64,000 bases of DNA from Paguma larvata. Taxonomy: Eukaryota > Chordata > Mammalia > Carnivora > Viverridae. The notes beneath the pieces are model-generated. The model was not told the DNA's origin. It worked only from the letters and a program-made list of their open reading frames with translations, and ran no database searches. Positions 45,943 through 57,140 of the stretch are shown piece by piece (the first letter of the stretch is position 1; the number at the start of each line of letters is the position of its first letter). A program made the translations under genes and the position numbers. The stretch spans positions 55,828,960-55,892,959 of the forward strand of contig CM057839.1 in assembly GCA_030068075.1 (NCBI GenBank), written 5' to 3'.

Positions 45943-46970
45943 GACAGGTCTTAGTTTTTAATCTATTCCTCTCCTGATGTCTTTGATACGACTATTTATT
46001 CCATTTTTAAATTAATCATTGATATGATTTGTTTGTTGCTGTTCTATTACTTGTTTTATAGTTGTTTTTGTAGTCCTCAGTTCCTTCTCTTGCTCTCTTC
46101 TCTCATGTTTTGTTAACTTAATTAGTGACATATTTGGATTCCTTTCTCTTTATTTTTTACCTATTCCTGGTTTTTGATTTGCGGTTACATATAGGCTTGT
46201 GTATAACATCTGTATATAGCGGTCTATATGAAGTTGGTGGTTGTTTAAATTTGGACCCATACTTTATTCCTCTTCCTTCCACATTTTGGGTATGTGGTGT
46301 CACGTTTTACATCCTTTTATTTTGTGACTCCTTTGACTGATTTTTTATAGATATACTTTTTTATTGCTTTTGTGTTTCCTACTTTTCTTATTTCTATATA
46401 CAGTCTTTCCTTCCTACTCAGTCGCCGTTAAAATTTCTCGCAGGGCTAGATTAGTCACCATGAATTCCTTTAACTTTTGTTTGTTTAAGAAGCTCTTTCT
46501 CTCTCTTTATTCTGACTGATAGCCTTGTTGGATAGAGCATTCTTGGCTGCAGATTTTTTTCTTTCAGCACTTTTAATATATCATGCCACTCCTTTCTGGC
46601 CTGTAAAGTTTCTGCTGAAAAATTAGCTGATCAACTTATGGGGTTTCCCTATATGTAACTGTTTTCTCTTGCTGCTTTTAAAAATTCTCTGTTGATGAGT
46701 ACTTTTTGCCATTTTAATTACTGTGTGTCTTCTTGTGGACCTCTTCAGGTTGATTTTATTGGGGGCTCTCTGTGCATCTGGGATCTGGATATCTATTTGC
46801 TTTCCCAGATTAGGGAAGTTTTCAACTATTATTTATTCAAATAAATTTTCTGCCTCTTTTTCTCTCTTCTTCTGAGATCCCTATAATGTAAGTGGTGTCA
46901 TGCTTGATGGTGTTGCTGAATTTCCTTAATTTTCATTTTTTATTAACATTTTTTCTTTTTCTTGTTCAGC

Positions 46971-47168
46971 TTAATTGGTTTCCATTACTCTATCCTCCAG
47001 GTCTCTTATCCTGTTTCCTCTATTTATTCTACCCCATATGTTTTTAATTTTCGTTATTGAGTTCTTTGTGTCTATGATTGGTTCTTTTTTATGTTTTCTG
47101 TCTCTTCTTAAGGTCTCACTGAGGTCCTCCACTGTTTTCTCCAGTCCATTGAGTATCTTTATGACCAT
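46971..47168 (-). pseudogene. L1 ORF1 coiled-coil remnant
   Basis: The minus-strand frame has heptad-like text ending GNRIRDLEDRVMET, matching the end of the ORF1p coiled coil (…RIxxLEDRxxEI). It is short and isolated by stops. Confidence 0.8.
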
Positions 47169-48521
47169 TTAAATTCTCTATCAAGCATATTTCTTGTCTA
47201 TTTCATTTAGCACTCTTGCTGTGATTTTTTTTTTCCTATTCTGTCATTTGGAACATATTTTTTCTCCTCATTTTGTGTGACTCTTTCTGTTTCTCTGTGT
47301 TAGCAAAGTCACCTACATCTCCAGGTCTTGAAATTAGGGGCCTTATGAAGAAGAGGTCCTGTAGTGCCCTGCAGTGCAATGTCTCCCTGTTCACCAGAAC
47401 CCGGTATTTCAGGAGTGTCTCCTAAGTGTGTTTTATGTGCGATGCTGTAGTGGCTGAGTCATCTTTGCCTCAATTCAGTCGCAATGGCTTTGTTGGCCTG
47501 TTACAGGCAGGTTTTGGTTCCTGTTTTCTAAGTGGGCCAGTGTGGGGCTTCCTCAGGCTTGAGTTGGGTCAGACCAAGTATTTGACAGAGCTCTGGTGAC
47601 ACCAAACTGCAGGGCACTCTCCTTGTGTTGGCCCTGAGGAGGCTTGTTGGACGTTGGGGCCTGAAGTCAGACTAGATGTTTGCACTCAGCCCATTGCTGG
47701 TGCTGCAATCAAACTCGTGTGTATTGGTATTTTCTCCACTCCCCGGGGTAGAAGTCACTCTGGAGTGATGCTGGCTCTTCTTAGGACTGCTTGCACAATG
47801 CCATACTTCTGGCACTGGTTTGGATGAACTCCTGCCTAGGGTAGGTTGGAGGGGGTGAATCTGCAGAAGGGTGTGGAGGTGGGGCACTTAGAGTTTGCAA
47901 AGTTTGCCCTGGTACGTTGTGGGAGGAAAAATGTCACAGCCTGGAGAACTGCTGAGGGTGGGTTGGAAGCACCAGTCCACAGGACTACATGGAGGCAGGT
48001 TGCGCTGTTAGCACCATAGGTGTTCACGCTGTGCTGGTTCCTGCAAATGTCTGTGTATGTAGGCTGAGGGGTAGAGAATAGAAATGGTGCATTTCAGCTC
48101 TTTTGTTTTTGGATAAGTCTCCTAAAGATCCTTGCTCCTCCAGCACACATTCTGAGATTAGTAAATAATAGTCTTTCCTGAATATCCCAGGCATTTTTCA
48201 AACTGCTGCTTCTGTGCTGTATTTCAGTTGGGCTCTTTGTTATGATGTCTCTTAAAGGACAGGGACTCAGTCTCCTATCACCCTCTGGATCTCACAGAGC
48301 AGAGGCAGCTGACTTTTAAAGTTCCCATTGTTAAGCCCCATTGGTGTAAAAGCTCACAGTGTTAAGCCCATCTGATTTTCAAAGCCAAATATTCCTGTGG
48401 TTAGTCTTCCCAGTGCAGGTCTCCCATACCTCAGGTGCCTGTTGTGTGGTCTGTTCTCCTTTCTCCATGCTTGGCCATGTCCCTCCCCACTGTAGACAGT
48501 TTTGCAGGTCACCATGATTAA

Positions 48522-48719
48522 TTTTCTTTTCTGTCTGAGAAAGAGAGAGAGGCTCACTGTGAGCAGGGAAGGTTCAGAGTAGGAGACACAGAATTCAAAC
48601 CAGGCTCCAGGCTCTGAGCTCTCAGCAAAGAGCCCAACGTAGGGCTTGAACTCACAGACTGTGAGATCATGACCTCAGCTGAAGTTAGCTGCCTAACCAA
48701 CTGACCCACCCAGTTGCCC
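48522..48719 (-). mobile_element. CAN-SINE nested in L1 5'UTR
   Basis: Antisense SINE: AGAATTCAAACCAGGCTCCAGG body, GGCTTGAACTCACAGACTGTGAGATCATGACC box, GACCCACCCAGTTGCCCC head. L1 5'UTR text resumes after it. Confidence 0.92.
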
Positions 48720-48904
48720 CTATTCCTATCATTTTTAATGTGGCCTCTTCTCTGTGATTAGTTGTAAGCAGACTGTTCTGCCAATCTTTGGGTGGTTTTC
48801 TGGGTTATTTACATTATTGTGTTATCTAGGTATATCCATGGGATGAGATAAGCCTAGGAACCTCCTACTCCGTCATCCTCCTCTGAAATCTCTAATCATA
48901 GCAA

Positions 48905-49358
48905 ATTTGAAATAGAGGTAGAATTCCCATGTGTATCCATCTAGTCCTAGACTCTTATATTTTGGTAGATTTTTGGGTACCAATTCTATTTTGTTATGCA
49001 TAATGAGTCTGTTCACCTTTTATATTTGTTTTTGATTCAGTTTTAGAAGATTTTATGTTTCTAGGAATTTATTTCTTCTAGCTTGTCCAATTTCTTGGTA
49101 TATAAGTTTTCACAGTAATCTCTTATAATGCTTTGTATTTCTGCGGTGTCAATTTTTATCTCTCATTTCTGATTTCATTTATTTGGGGTTTTGTTTCTTG
49201 ATGAATTTGGCTAAGTGTTATCAATTCGATTTATTTTTTCAAAGAAATTGATTCTCTCATTCTCTCTGTTATGTAATTTATTTCTGGTCTAATCTTTATT
49301 ATTTCCTTCTTTTTACTTACCTTGGGTTTGTTCTTTTAGGTGTAAGGTTAGATTATTT

Positions 49359-49395
<37 letters not shown>

Positions 49396-49535
49396 TTAGG
49401 CCTATATGGCTATCCATTTCCCTCTTAGAAGTGCTTTTACTGTATCCCAAAGGTTTTGGACAATTGTGTTCTCATTTATCTCCATGTATTTCTTTTTTCT
49501 TCATTTGTTCCATTGACCCACTTGGTTGTTTAGTA
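48905..49535 (-). mobile_element. L1 ORF2 fragment, antisense (second copy)
   Basis: ORF2 text from between endonuclease and reverse transcriptase (TTTCTGATTTCATTTATTTGGGG, ATGAATTTGGCTAAGTGTTATCAATTC, TCCCTCTTAGAAGTGC). It duplicates a part already present in the neighbouring copy near 44.5-45.1 kb, so it is a separate element. Interrupted by a T31 run. Confidence 0.82.
49363..49393. repeat. T31 run inside L1
   Basis: Thirty-one T in a row where L1 usually has only a few. Confidence 0.97.
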
Positions 49536-49545
49536 TTATGTTCAT

Positions 49546-49915
49546 TTAATTTTTTTAATGTTTTTTTTTCTTTTAATTTCTAGTATAGTTAATGTACCAT
49601 GTTATATTATTAGTTTCAGGTGTACAATATAGTGATTCAACAATCCTATACATCACTCAGTGCTCATCTCAAGTTTATTCATTAATCCCCATCACTTATT
49701 TAACCACCCCCCACCTCATGTCTGTTAACTATCATTTTGTTCTCTATAGGTAAGAGTCTGTTTCTTGGTTTGTTTCTCTCGCTTTTTCTTTGCTTGTTTT
49801 GTTTCTTCAATTCCCCGTATAAGTGAAATCCTGTGGCATTTGTCTTTGACCTACTTTGCTTAGCATAATACTCTCTCGCTCCAGTCATGTCAAGTGTTTT
49901 GATTATTCATCTTTA
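49546..49915 (-). mobile_element. Young L1 3' end, antisense
   Basis: T-rich tail complement, TTCTAGTATAGTTAATGTACC, TTAGTTTCAGGTGTACAATATAG, then CAATTCCCCGTATAAGTGAAATCC and TTGCTTAGCATAATAC are a carnivore L1 3'UTR and ORF2 C-terminus. It is severely 5'-truncated and inserted into or next to the ORF2 fragment at 48905-49535. Confidence 0.82.
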
Positions 49916-49928
49916 AGAAATAAGTTCT

Positions 49929-50127
49929 GGGGTGCGTGGGTGGCTCTGTCAATTAAGCATCCAACTCTTGATTTCGGCTCAGGTCATGGTCTCATAGTTC
50001 ATGGGTTTGAGCCCTGCGTCAGGCTCCACAGATAGTGCAGAGTCCGCTTGACATTCTGTTTTCTCATTGCTCCTCCCCTACTCACACACACTATCTCTCA
50101 AAAATAAATAAATGAAAAACTTATAAA
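49929..50127 (+). mobile_element. CAN-SINE, older carnivore type
   Basis: Head GGGGTGCGTGGGTGGCTCTG, GCATCCAACTCTTGATTTCG, TCAGGTCATGGTCTCATAG box, GGCTCCACAGATAGTGCAGAG body and AAAAATAAATAAATG tail. It abuts the 5'-truncated side of an antisense L1. Confidence 0.93.
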
Positions 50128-50684
50128 AGAATTCACTGAGGATTGGAGAGAAAGGAGATTTCAGGGAGATGGAAAACTTATGTAAACTTTAAATTTTGTA
50201 ATAGGTGGGAATTAAAAATTTTGTCACACTCTTAAAAGGAAATAGATATAGTAAGGTATAGTCAACAATTAGGTATAGTTCTACCACCTTTGCAATCACT
50301 TCCCATTTTTGTTTTAAACTCTGGTATCCAATTATTGTAAAACTGTGACTTTAAATCAGAATCTCCTCACTGTCAATTTAGCTCAAAGATGTAATGGCTT
50401 TATTCACAGAGCATTTAGCTAGATAAAAACTCCCCACCATTACTCAGCAAGTTCATCTTAAACGCTGTAAGGATTGTCTTCATGGAATTCAAAAGGCCAC
50501 ATGGCTATTAATTGCTTAAACCTCTATTTGGTGCAGGACCTTAGCATTTTCCTCTATGGAGGTGAGTCAAAGCAAATGGAATTTCTACAGCATATTCCAA
50601 ATTGCCATACAGTATCTTATCATAAAACCAGGCAAAAAATAATAATAATGCTAATAATTCCAGTAGCTACTAATTATATAACAC
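50128..50684. other. No recognised gene or repeat
   Basis: Unique-looking, AT-rich. Confidence 0.5.
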
Positions 50685-50990
50685 CTTAAGCACTTATTAG
50701 GTGCCTGATGTTTTTGCCAATAATAAAAGTTAATATTTGTCTAACACTACGTCCCTGACAATATTGTAAGTGCTTTATGTGCATTGTTTTATTTAATTGT
50801 GCAAAAACCTTATAAAGTATACATTATGGTTTTTCTAGAAGCCACTGTTCTTTAAAGAAGAGGAAATGGAGGCTCATAAAATCTTAGACACTTAACCAGG
50901 GTTACAAAGCTAATAAATCGCCTCACGGGAATTTAAACTAAGATCTCTGAGTCTGGGGTCCAACCTGTTAACCTTGTCATACACTTGTCT
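50685..50990 (+). mobile_element. MIR-type repeat
   Basis: TAAGTGCTTTATGTGCATTG, AGAGGAAATGGAGGCTCATAAA, CTTAACCAGGGTTACAAAGCTAATAAATCG and TCTGAGTCTGGGGTCC follow the order of a MIR. Confidence 0.8.
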
Positions 50991-51034
50991 CCACATATCT
51001 CATTTGTTAACTACTCATTGTCTTCTTACTAAGC

Positions 51035-51170
51035 TCACGTTAAAGTAAAGTAAATGAGGCCCAGGGAGGGCAAGTCACTTTCCCAAATGACAAAGCTAAT
51101 CACTGTCAGAGTAGTGATTGGAAATTAAATTGTCCGATTCCCAGGCCTGTGCACTTATTCCTCTGTGTAT
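51035..51170 (+). mobile_element. MIR-type fragment
   Basis: AATGAGGCCCAGGGAGGGCAAGTCAC followed by CAAATGACAAAGCTAATCACTG matches the MIR phrase 'GAGGCCCAGAGAGGTTAAGTGAC ... CAAGGTCACACAGCTAGTAA'. Confidence 0.75.
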
Positions 51171-52015
51171 CTGTTTAGAAGAGATCTTCAGTGAAAGTGT
51201 CCTCACTCATGCTAGAAAAGAAAGCATGATTTCTGACAAGATCCTTGGCCAGCACTCAGGATTTACTCTCCCACTACAAAAGAAGGCTTTTTCTCATCCA
51301 TGATTTCAACTAACAAATGATTAATTCAAAAAGCCTAAATCTGTCTGGCATATTATATATAATACAACTATGTATGCATGAGTATATATAAATATAGGTA
51401 GTGATATGCAATATATATCTATAATATATAATCAACATATGTGTCAGTACTTTGTTCTTATCAAGTTTTTCGAAGCGTTTTAGTTTCACAGAAGAAAATA
51501 TTTCTTTTTGCACACATCTAAATTGGTTTTTGTTTCTTAAATATAAAATTAATTAGGGTAATAGCTATAAGAGCAATTAATATGAAAGAACAAATAAAAC
51601 CAACTCCTGGCAGGCATATATCTTAGTGGTTGGGAGCAGAGGTGTCCACCTCTGTAGAAGAGCCCCCTAGCTGCAGGTATTCTGGAATGTTGTTCTACAG
51701 CAAGATTAGGTTAATACTGCCTGGGAATTAAGTAGAGGTTGATTTTGAGGATATATACTATTATTTTAATAAGATAATTATGATTTCTTTCTTCAAGTAT
51801 GAACTTTGCTCCAATTTCCTTGGGTTAAATGAACTTTCATAATCTCTGTAATGTGTTTTGGTTGAGGATATCCTTAAAAGCATTCACAAGTTTCAAATAT
51901 TAGAAACAATATTGTAAGAGAAATGACCACTGGTGACAGTTGTCCTAGTCTCTTTTTCCCCACTGTGAGTCATAGTGCTTAGGCAGCTGTAACCATCTAA
52001 AACAACCAGTTCTAA
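51171..52015. other. No recognised gene or repeat
   Basis: Unique-looking, with an A/T-rich patch (TATATAAATATAGG) near 51350-51435. Confidence 0.5.
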
Positions 52016-52191
52016 CAGTGGTTCTGAACTTTGGTTCCACATAGAATCACCTGAGGGCCTTTAAAAAATATTGAAGCTGGACCCCATCCCCAGAGAGTTT
52101 GATCTCCTTGATCTGGGATGCCGCCTGGGCAGTGGGAGTTTTAAAAGGCTCCCAGGTGGCTCTGATGTAAGGCCAAGGTTCAGAATCAATG
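52016..52191 (+). mobile_element. MER5A-type hAT-Charlie MITE
   Basis: Begins CAGTGGTTCTGAAC, as this non-autonomous DNA transposon does, and then follows its consensus: AGAATCACCTGAGGGC, TGGACCCCATCCCCAG, CTCCCAGGTGGCTCTGATG and AAGGTTCAGAATCA (from 'GTTTGAGAACCACTG'). The length fits. It is an old fossil with degenerate terminal repeats. Confidence 0.85.
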
Positions 52192-53499
52192 AAGCAGAAA
52201 CAGAAGGCCCTGAGGTTGCCACTAAACATGAATTAAGGATTGTAGTGCCCCTTTCCTCCACCTCACTGAGCACTGCTTTTTAACAAACCTTGGAAGGTCT
52301 CATTGGGTTTTACTGTGTAATCAAAAATTACGTATTTGTTTTAACTTGGATGCAAAGGCATAGATGAATTGGAGATCAAATTTGGGAGAATCAGGTAAGC
52401 ATTCTAAACATTTATAGAAGATTTATGCTAGGATTCATCTGCATTTGAAACAAAGTCTGTGAAGTCAGCTCTGTAGAAAATTCTCATACAAAACGAGAAA
52501 TTTTTACCTCAAGGATTGGTTCATATAGTGCACATAAAACCATCAAAATTCTACAGTCTCAGTAAAATCTGACATATTACTCATGGGGACACATCTGCCT
52601 GCCTCTAGGAGGTACAGCCCAACCTGCCTTCTACTGCAGCCGGCATTGCTGTGGAAACACCACTATTGCTGAGGCAATCTTTGGTCTTCTCTGGGTCTTG
52701 GTCATGGAAGAATTAGTGATCCTGGGGAAATTTCTTCATTCTAGATTTGGATTGGGACCATTACTAATGATTTTTTTTACCTTAAATTCTATGTTTCCTT
52801 GTATTTTAGCTGCTCATTAATGTTTTTACTGAGGTAGGAACCACATCATCTACTTGCTTTGAAGACATTCTCTTCTCTACTTGCAGGGAGTGTCTGGTTC
52901 ATCCCTGTGTGAATACCACACATCATGCATATACCAGTGCATGGTGCTGTCTTATGGGGTGAGCCCACGACTTCTTTCTGCTTCACCCCTTTCCCTTTCT
53001 TTGTATTCTCTTCTTTTAAGAAAGAGGGGTGCTGCTGACCACTGTTTGGGTCATCTTTTCTGTAGCTAGAGATTCATCGATGTAAATAAAGGAGTTATTT
53101 CAAGCGCTCAGTTCTCTAACTCCCTCTCCTCTGGCACTGGTGGTAGTCCCTTTCATCAAGCTGGCATGGCGTGATCTGAGACTCACTTTTGAGCCTCGAA
53201 TAAAAATAGACGAAGTAGGTTTCCTTTGCTTCAGAGGTTCTTGTCTTTTGACCCCTCTGCCCTGACTTATCAATAGGAGAAATGAATCCTCTGTGAGGTC
53301 CAGACCATGGCTCTGTGTTGGGATTTGGAGAAATATCTTGTGAAGCCTGAGCATTAATTTCCCTTGCTTGACTGGTCATTATCAGTCTATATCCTCTCCA
53401 CCTGCATCTTGCAGATTGATTGGTTCAGGATTGGTTTCTAATGTTTTTGAGTCCCTTAGCTAAAATAAGCCCTAATATACGTAGTCTTATGATCATGAA
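52192..53499. other. No recognised gene or repeat
   Basis: Unique-looking and somewhat GC-richer than most of the window (52560-53400). Open frames of 60-87 codons overlap on both strands without domains. No plausible exon identified. Confidence 0.5.
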
Positions 53500-53600
53500 G
53501 AAAAACTATTTGCTAGGCTAAAGATCGCCAAACAGGCACTGATGCCTGGAGAAGATACCACAATAATGGCTTAATAAATATTTGTTGACTGAATTAATGA
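53500..53600 (+). mobile_element. L2/MIR-type 3' end
   Basis: GGCTTAATAAATATTTGTTGACTGAATTAATGAAC is the typical 3' end of L2 (…CAATAAATATTTGTTGAATGAATGAA). The 5' part is too eroded to trace. Confidence 0.7.
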
Positions 53601-54325
53601 ACATATAACTGAGCAATAAAGTTTCTAATTGCTCTCTTACCATATTGGTGATAATGAAATGAAGCTATAAGAGCAGCTTTGTAGTTGCCAAGTACAAGGC
53701 CAGATGCCATTTCCTCCTATGTGCATAGCTACTAGCTTTATCCATTTGGGGCTCATAAATAATTCCTATAGCCTAAAGAATCAATAGGATAGGTACTTAC
53801 ATTTAACTCTAAATAGTTTTAAGTTTTGCAAGAATGTTTATTCAGTGGTTATGTGTACCTCTGGAAAAGGCAATATTTAAATCATTTATGCAAATATATC
53901 ACACATGATACATATGCAGGTTGAAATAACTAGCTTGTATTCAATATACAAGTGGTTATTTTTATAAACGAAAGACACCTCAGCTATATTACAATTACAT
54001 ATTGAAAGAATCGAGTGAGAGAATCTTAAATTAATGTGTTTCAGTTTATTTTTTAGTGCAGTATGCAGATTTAGAATTGGGGCAAAGCCAAAATGTGCAA
54101 TAGCATATGCCTACTAGCATACCCTTCTTCTTACACTAAGTTCTCATTCTGTTATTTCTGAATCTTTTCCCTGGTAGTTTCTCCTTCTGTTCACATTCTC
54201 TCCATTCTGACTCTTCTCATTATAATCCTCCCTCAAGAAGTTATTTGATAAACTTTGTCATATTGAAGTGTAAATAGATGTTTTTTAAGTTGAATGTGCC
54301 ACTCTCAGGAGTTTTCTTTCTTTTT
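53601..54325. other. No recognised gene or repeat
   Basis: AT-rich, unique-looking. Confidence 0.5.
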
Positions 54326-54534
54326 TTAAAATGTTTTTAATGTTTACTTTTGAGAGAGAGAGAGACAGGGAGAGGGAAAGAGAGGGAAGGGCAGAGAGCA
54401 GGAGACACAGGGTCTGAAGCAGGTTCTAGGCTCTGAGCTGTCAGCACAGAGCCCAGCATATGGGGCTTGAACTCAGGAACCGTGAGATCATGACCTGAGC
54501 TGAAGTTGGATGCTTAACTGATTGAGCCACCCAG
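54326..54534 (-). mobile_element. CAN-SINE
   Basis: Antisense SINE with TGTTTACTTTTGAGAGAGAG, GGCTCTGAGCTGTCAGCACA, CCGTGAGATCATGACC and GAGCCACCCAGGCAG. The last bases of the head are altered. Flanks CAGGAGTTTTC and CAGAGGAATTTTC are similar but not a clear target duplication. Confidence 0.92.
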
Positions 54535-54794
54535 GCAGCAGAGGAATTTTCATGTCAGCAGGCAACAAGAGGGCTTTACCCAAAGAAATAAAACATTGAC
54601 TGTGGAATTTTCTGGATCACTAGGTGTGAGGAGATATGTCACAAGTAGAGTTACAGGGAGTTTGAAAACTAACTTTCATGTGTCTCTGAATGCAAACGTT
54701 CAGTTAGGTTCGGTCCAGTGTGTTGTCTTTAGCTAGTCTAGCCTGGAGGTTCCATGCACTCTACCTTAGCTGGAGGCTCCTCTTTGTGAGTAGT

Positions 54795-55015
54795 TTCATA
54801 GAATAATCAAGGACATGAGCTTTAGAAATAAGAGCCCTGGATTTGAATATGAACTCGTGCTTTATAGCTCTTTAGGCAATTTACACAAGCTTTCAAAGCC
54901 TTTGTTTCCCTATCTGTAAAATGTAAATAAGTTATTGTAAGGATTTAAAAAAAGACAGTATAGATAAAATACTTACCTTGTACCTGGGAACCTAGAAAAT
55001 GTTCAGTTTAGTATG
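54795..55015 (+). mobile_element. MIR
   Basis: GGACATGAGCTTTAGAAATAAGAGCCCTGG, AACTCGTGCTTTATAGCTC, CTTTGTTTCCCTATCTGTAAAATG and GTTATTGTAAGGATT follow a near full-length MIR. Confidence 0.88.
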
Positions 55016-55051
55016 TACATATTCCCTCTTTCTCCTCCTTTCTCACTTTTC

Positions 55052-55073
55052 TTCTCTCTCACACACACACACA
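55052..55073. repeat. (CT)n(CA)n microsatellite
   Basis: Short CT run followed by about eight CA units. Confidence 0.9.
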
Positions 55074-55144
55074 GATAGAAAGTTAAGTCTGGTTTTTTCA
55101 GCTTTAACATTTTAGGAGGTTAAGAATACAGACTAGACAGAGAA

Positions 55145-57140
55145 ATTGGGGGTGACAAATAAATGCATCCAAAGTGAAAAAGAGGTAAAATTGTCTGTTT
55201 ACAGATGATATGATTTTGTATGCAGAAAATCATAAAGGCTCTACCAAAAAACTGTTAGAACTAATAAATGAAATCACTAAAATTGAATGATATAAAACCA
55301 ACATACATTAGTTGTATTTCTATACACTAGCAGCAAACTATCCAAAAAAGAAATTGAGAAAACAATTCTATTTGCAATAGAATCTGCAAAAAGATCCTTA
55401 AAAATAAATTTAATCCTGAATGTAAAGATACGTACACTGAAAACTATAAAACATTGTTAAAGGAAATTGAAGAAAACAATTAAGGGAAAGATACTGTATG
55501 TTCATGAATTGGAAAAATTAATATTGTTAAAAATGTACATACTGCTCAAAGTGATTTGATACAAATTCAGTGTAGTCCCTATCAAAACCCAATGGCATTT
55601 TTCATAGAAATAGAAAACAATCCTAAAATTCATATAGAAACACAAAGGATTGCGCAGAGCTAAAGTAATCTTGAGGAAGAACAACAAAGCTGGAGGCATC
55701 AAACTCCCTGATTTTACACTATATTGCAAATCTATATTAATCAAAACAGTATGGAAATGGCAGAAAAACATAGACCAGTAGAACAAAACAGACAGAGTAG
55801 AAATAAACTCACACATACACAGTCTTCAAGAATAGCACCAAGAATACACAGTGGAAAGAATACTACTTTTCAACTGCCTAGGGAAAACTGGATGTCTATA
55901 TGCAAGGGAATGAAATTTTCTTACACACAAAAGCCAACTCAAAATTAATTAAAAAACATCAGACCTGAAACCATGAAAATTCTGTAAGAAAACCTAGGGA
56001 GAAATTCTTGACATGGGCCTTGGCAATAATTTTTTAGATATGACACCAAAACTATAGGCTGCAAAAGCAAAAATAAACAAGTGGGAATACATCAAACTAA
56101 GAAGCTTTTGCCTGGTAAAAGAAACAACAAATGAAAAGGTAAACCTATGGAATTAGAGGAAATTTGCAAACCATGTATCTGGTAGCAAAAACAAAAAAAC
56201 AAAAAACACACAAAAAAACTAAAAAAATAGACAAATCACCTATTAGACATTTTTCCAAAAAAGACATACAAATCACTAACAGATATATGAAACGGTGAAC
56301 AAAGTCACCAATTATAAGGGAAATGCACATCAAAATGACAATGAGATATCACCTACACCTGTTAAGATGTTTTGTTTTTTTTTAAGTGTGGGTGAGGATG
56401 TCAGAAAAGGGATCCCGGCATCCTGTTGCTGGGAGTATAAAGCAATACAGCCGTTATGGAAAGCAGTGTGGGACATCCCTAGCATTTTTTAAATAGAACT
56501 CTGATATGATTCAACAATACTAATTCTGGGTATTTACACCAAAGAATTGAAATTAGGATCTCAAAGAGATATTTGCACTATAATGTTCATTGCAGACTTA
56601 TTCGCAATAGCTAAGATATGGAAACAACCTAAATCTCCATCAACAGAAGATAAAGAGAAGATGGTGTATAAACACAATATTGTTCAATTTTTTAAAAAAC
56701 ATGAAACCTGCCACTTGTGGCAACATGGATGTACCTGAAGAGTATGCTAAATGAAGTAAAACATATGCAGAAGAAATACTGTATGATGTCACTTACATGT
56801 GAAATCTAAAATAATTCATCTCTTAGAAGCAGAGAGCAAAGTGGTGATTACCAGGGATTGTGAGATAGTTTAATGGGGGGAGGTGATGATAAGAGGGTAT
56901 AGTTACATAAGATAAATAAATTCTGAAGATCTATGCAACTTAGTCCTTATAGCTAACAAGAGAATACAGGTAAAATTTGCAAAGAAGATAGATCCTGTGG
57001 TGACTGTTGTTAGCACACACACACAATGTGCGATGGTTTCACAGATGTATTCTCTCCAAACACACTGAGTTTAAGTTAAATATCTACAGCTTTTTTTTTT
57101 TTTAATATGTCAATCATACCTCAATAAAGTGGTTTTAAAA
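55145..57140 (+). mobile_element. L1M LINE, sense: ORF2 C-terminal part and 3'UTR
   Basis: Begins just after the reverse-transcriptase catalytic region (TGTTTACAGATGATATGATTTTGTATGCAGAAAATC). It continues through ATGGAAATGGCAGAAAAACATAGACC, ACATGGGCCTTGGCAATAATTTT and AACAGAAGATAAAGAG to a 3'UTR ending CAATCATACCTCAATAAAGTGG. It is 5'-truncated. Stops and indels throughout. Confidence 0.9.

Larger units (their letters stand above)
43360..48893 (-). mobile_element. L1 LINE, antisense: ORF2, ORF1 and 5'UTR, 3' end missing
   Basis: Starts abruptly inside ORF2 (TCAAGATAGCTTTGTCTAC, ATCCTGCAACCTTACTGAATTC). It runs through the reverse transcriptase, endonuclease (45.0-45.4 kb) and ORF1 (46.8-47.2 kb) to a GC-richer 5'UTR that ends near CTCCTACTCCGTCATCCTCC. 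The 3'UTR and ORF2 C-terminus are absent. SINEs are nested at 45720-45942 and 48522-48719. About 5.1 kb of L1 remains. Confidence 0.88.

Noticed and set aside
45631..45954. 107-codon plus-strand frame and 102-codon minus-strand frame
   Set aside because: Both cross the CAN-SINE at 45720-45942 and antisense L1; SINE read-through.
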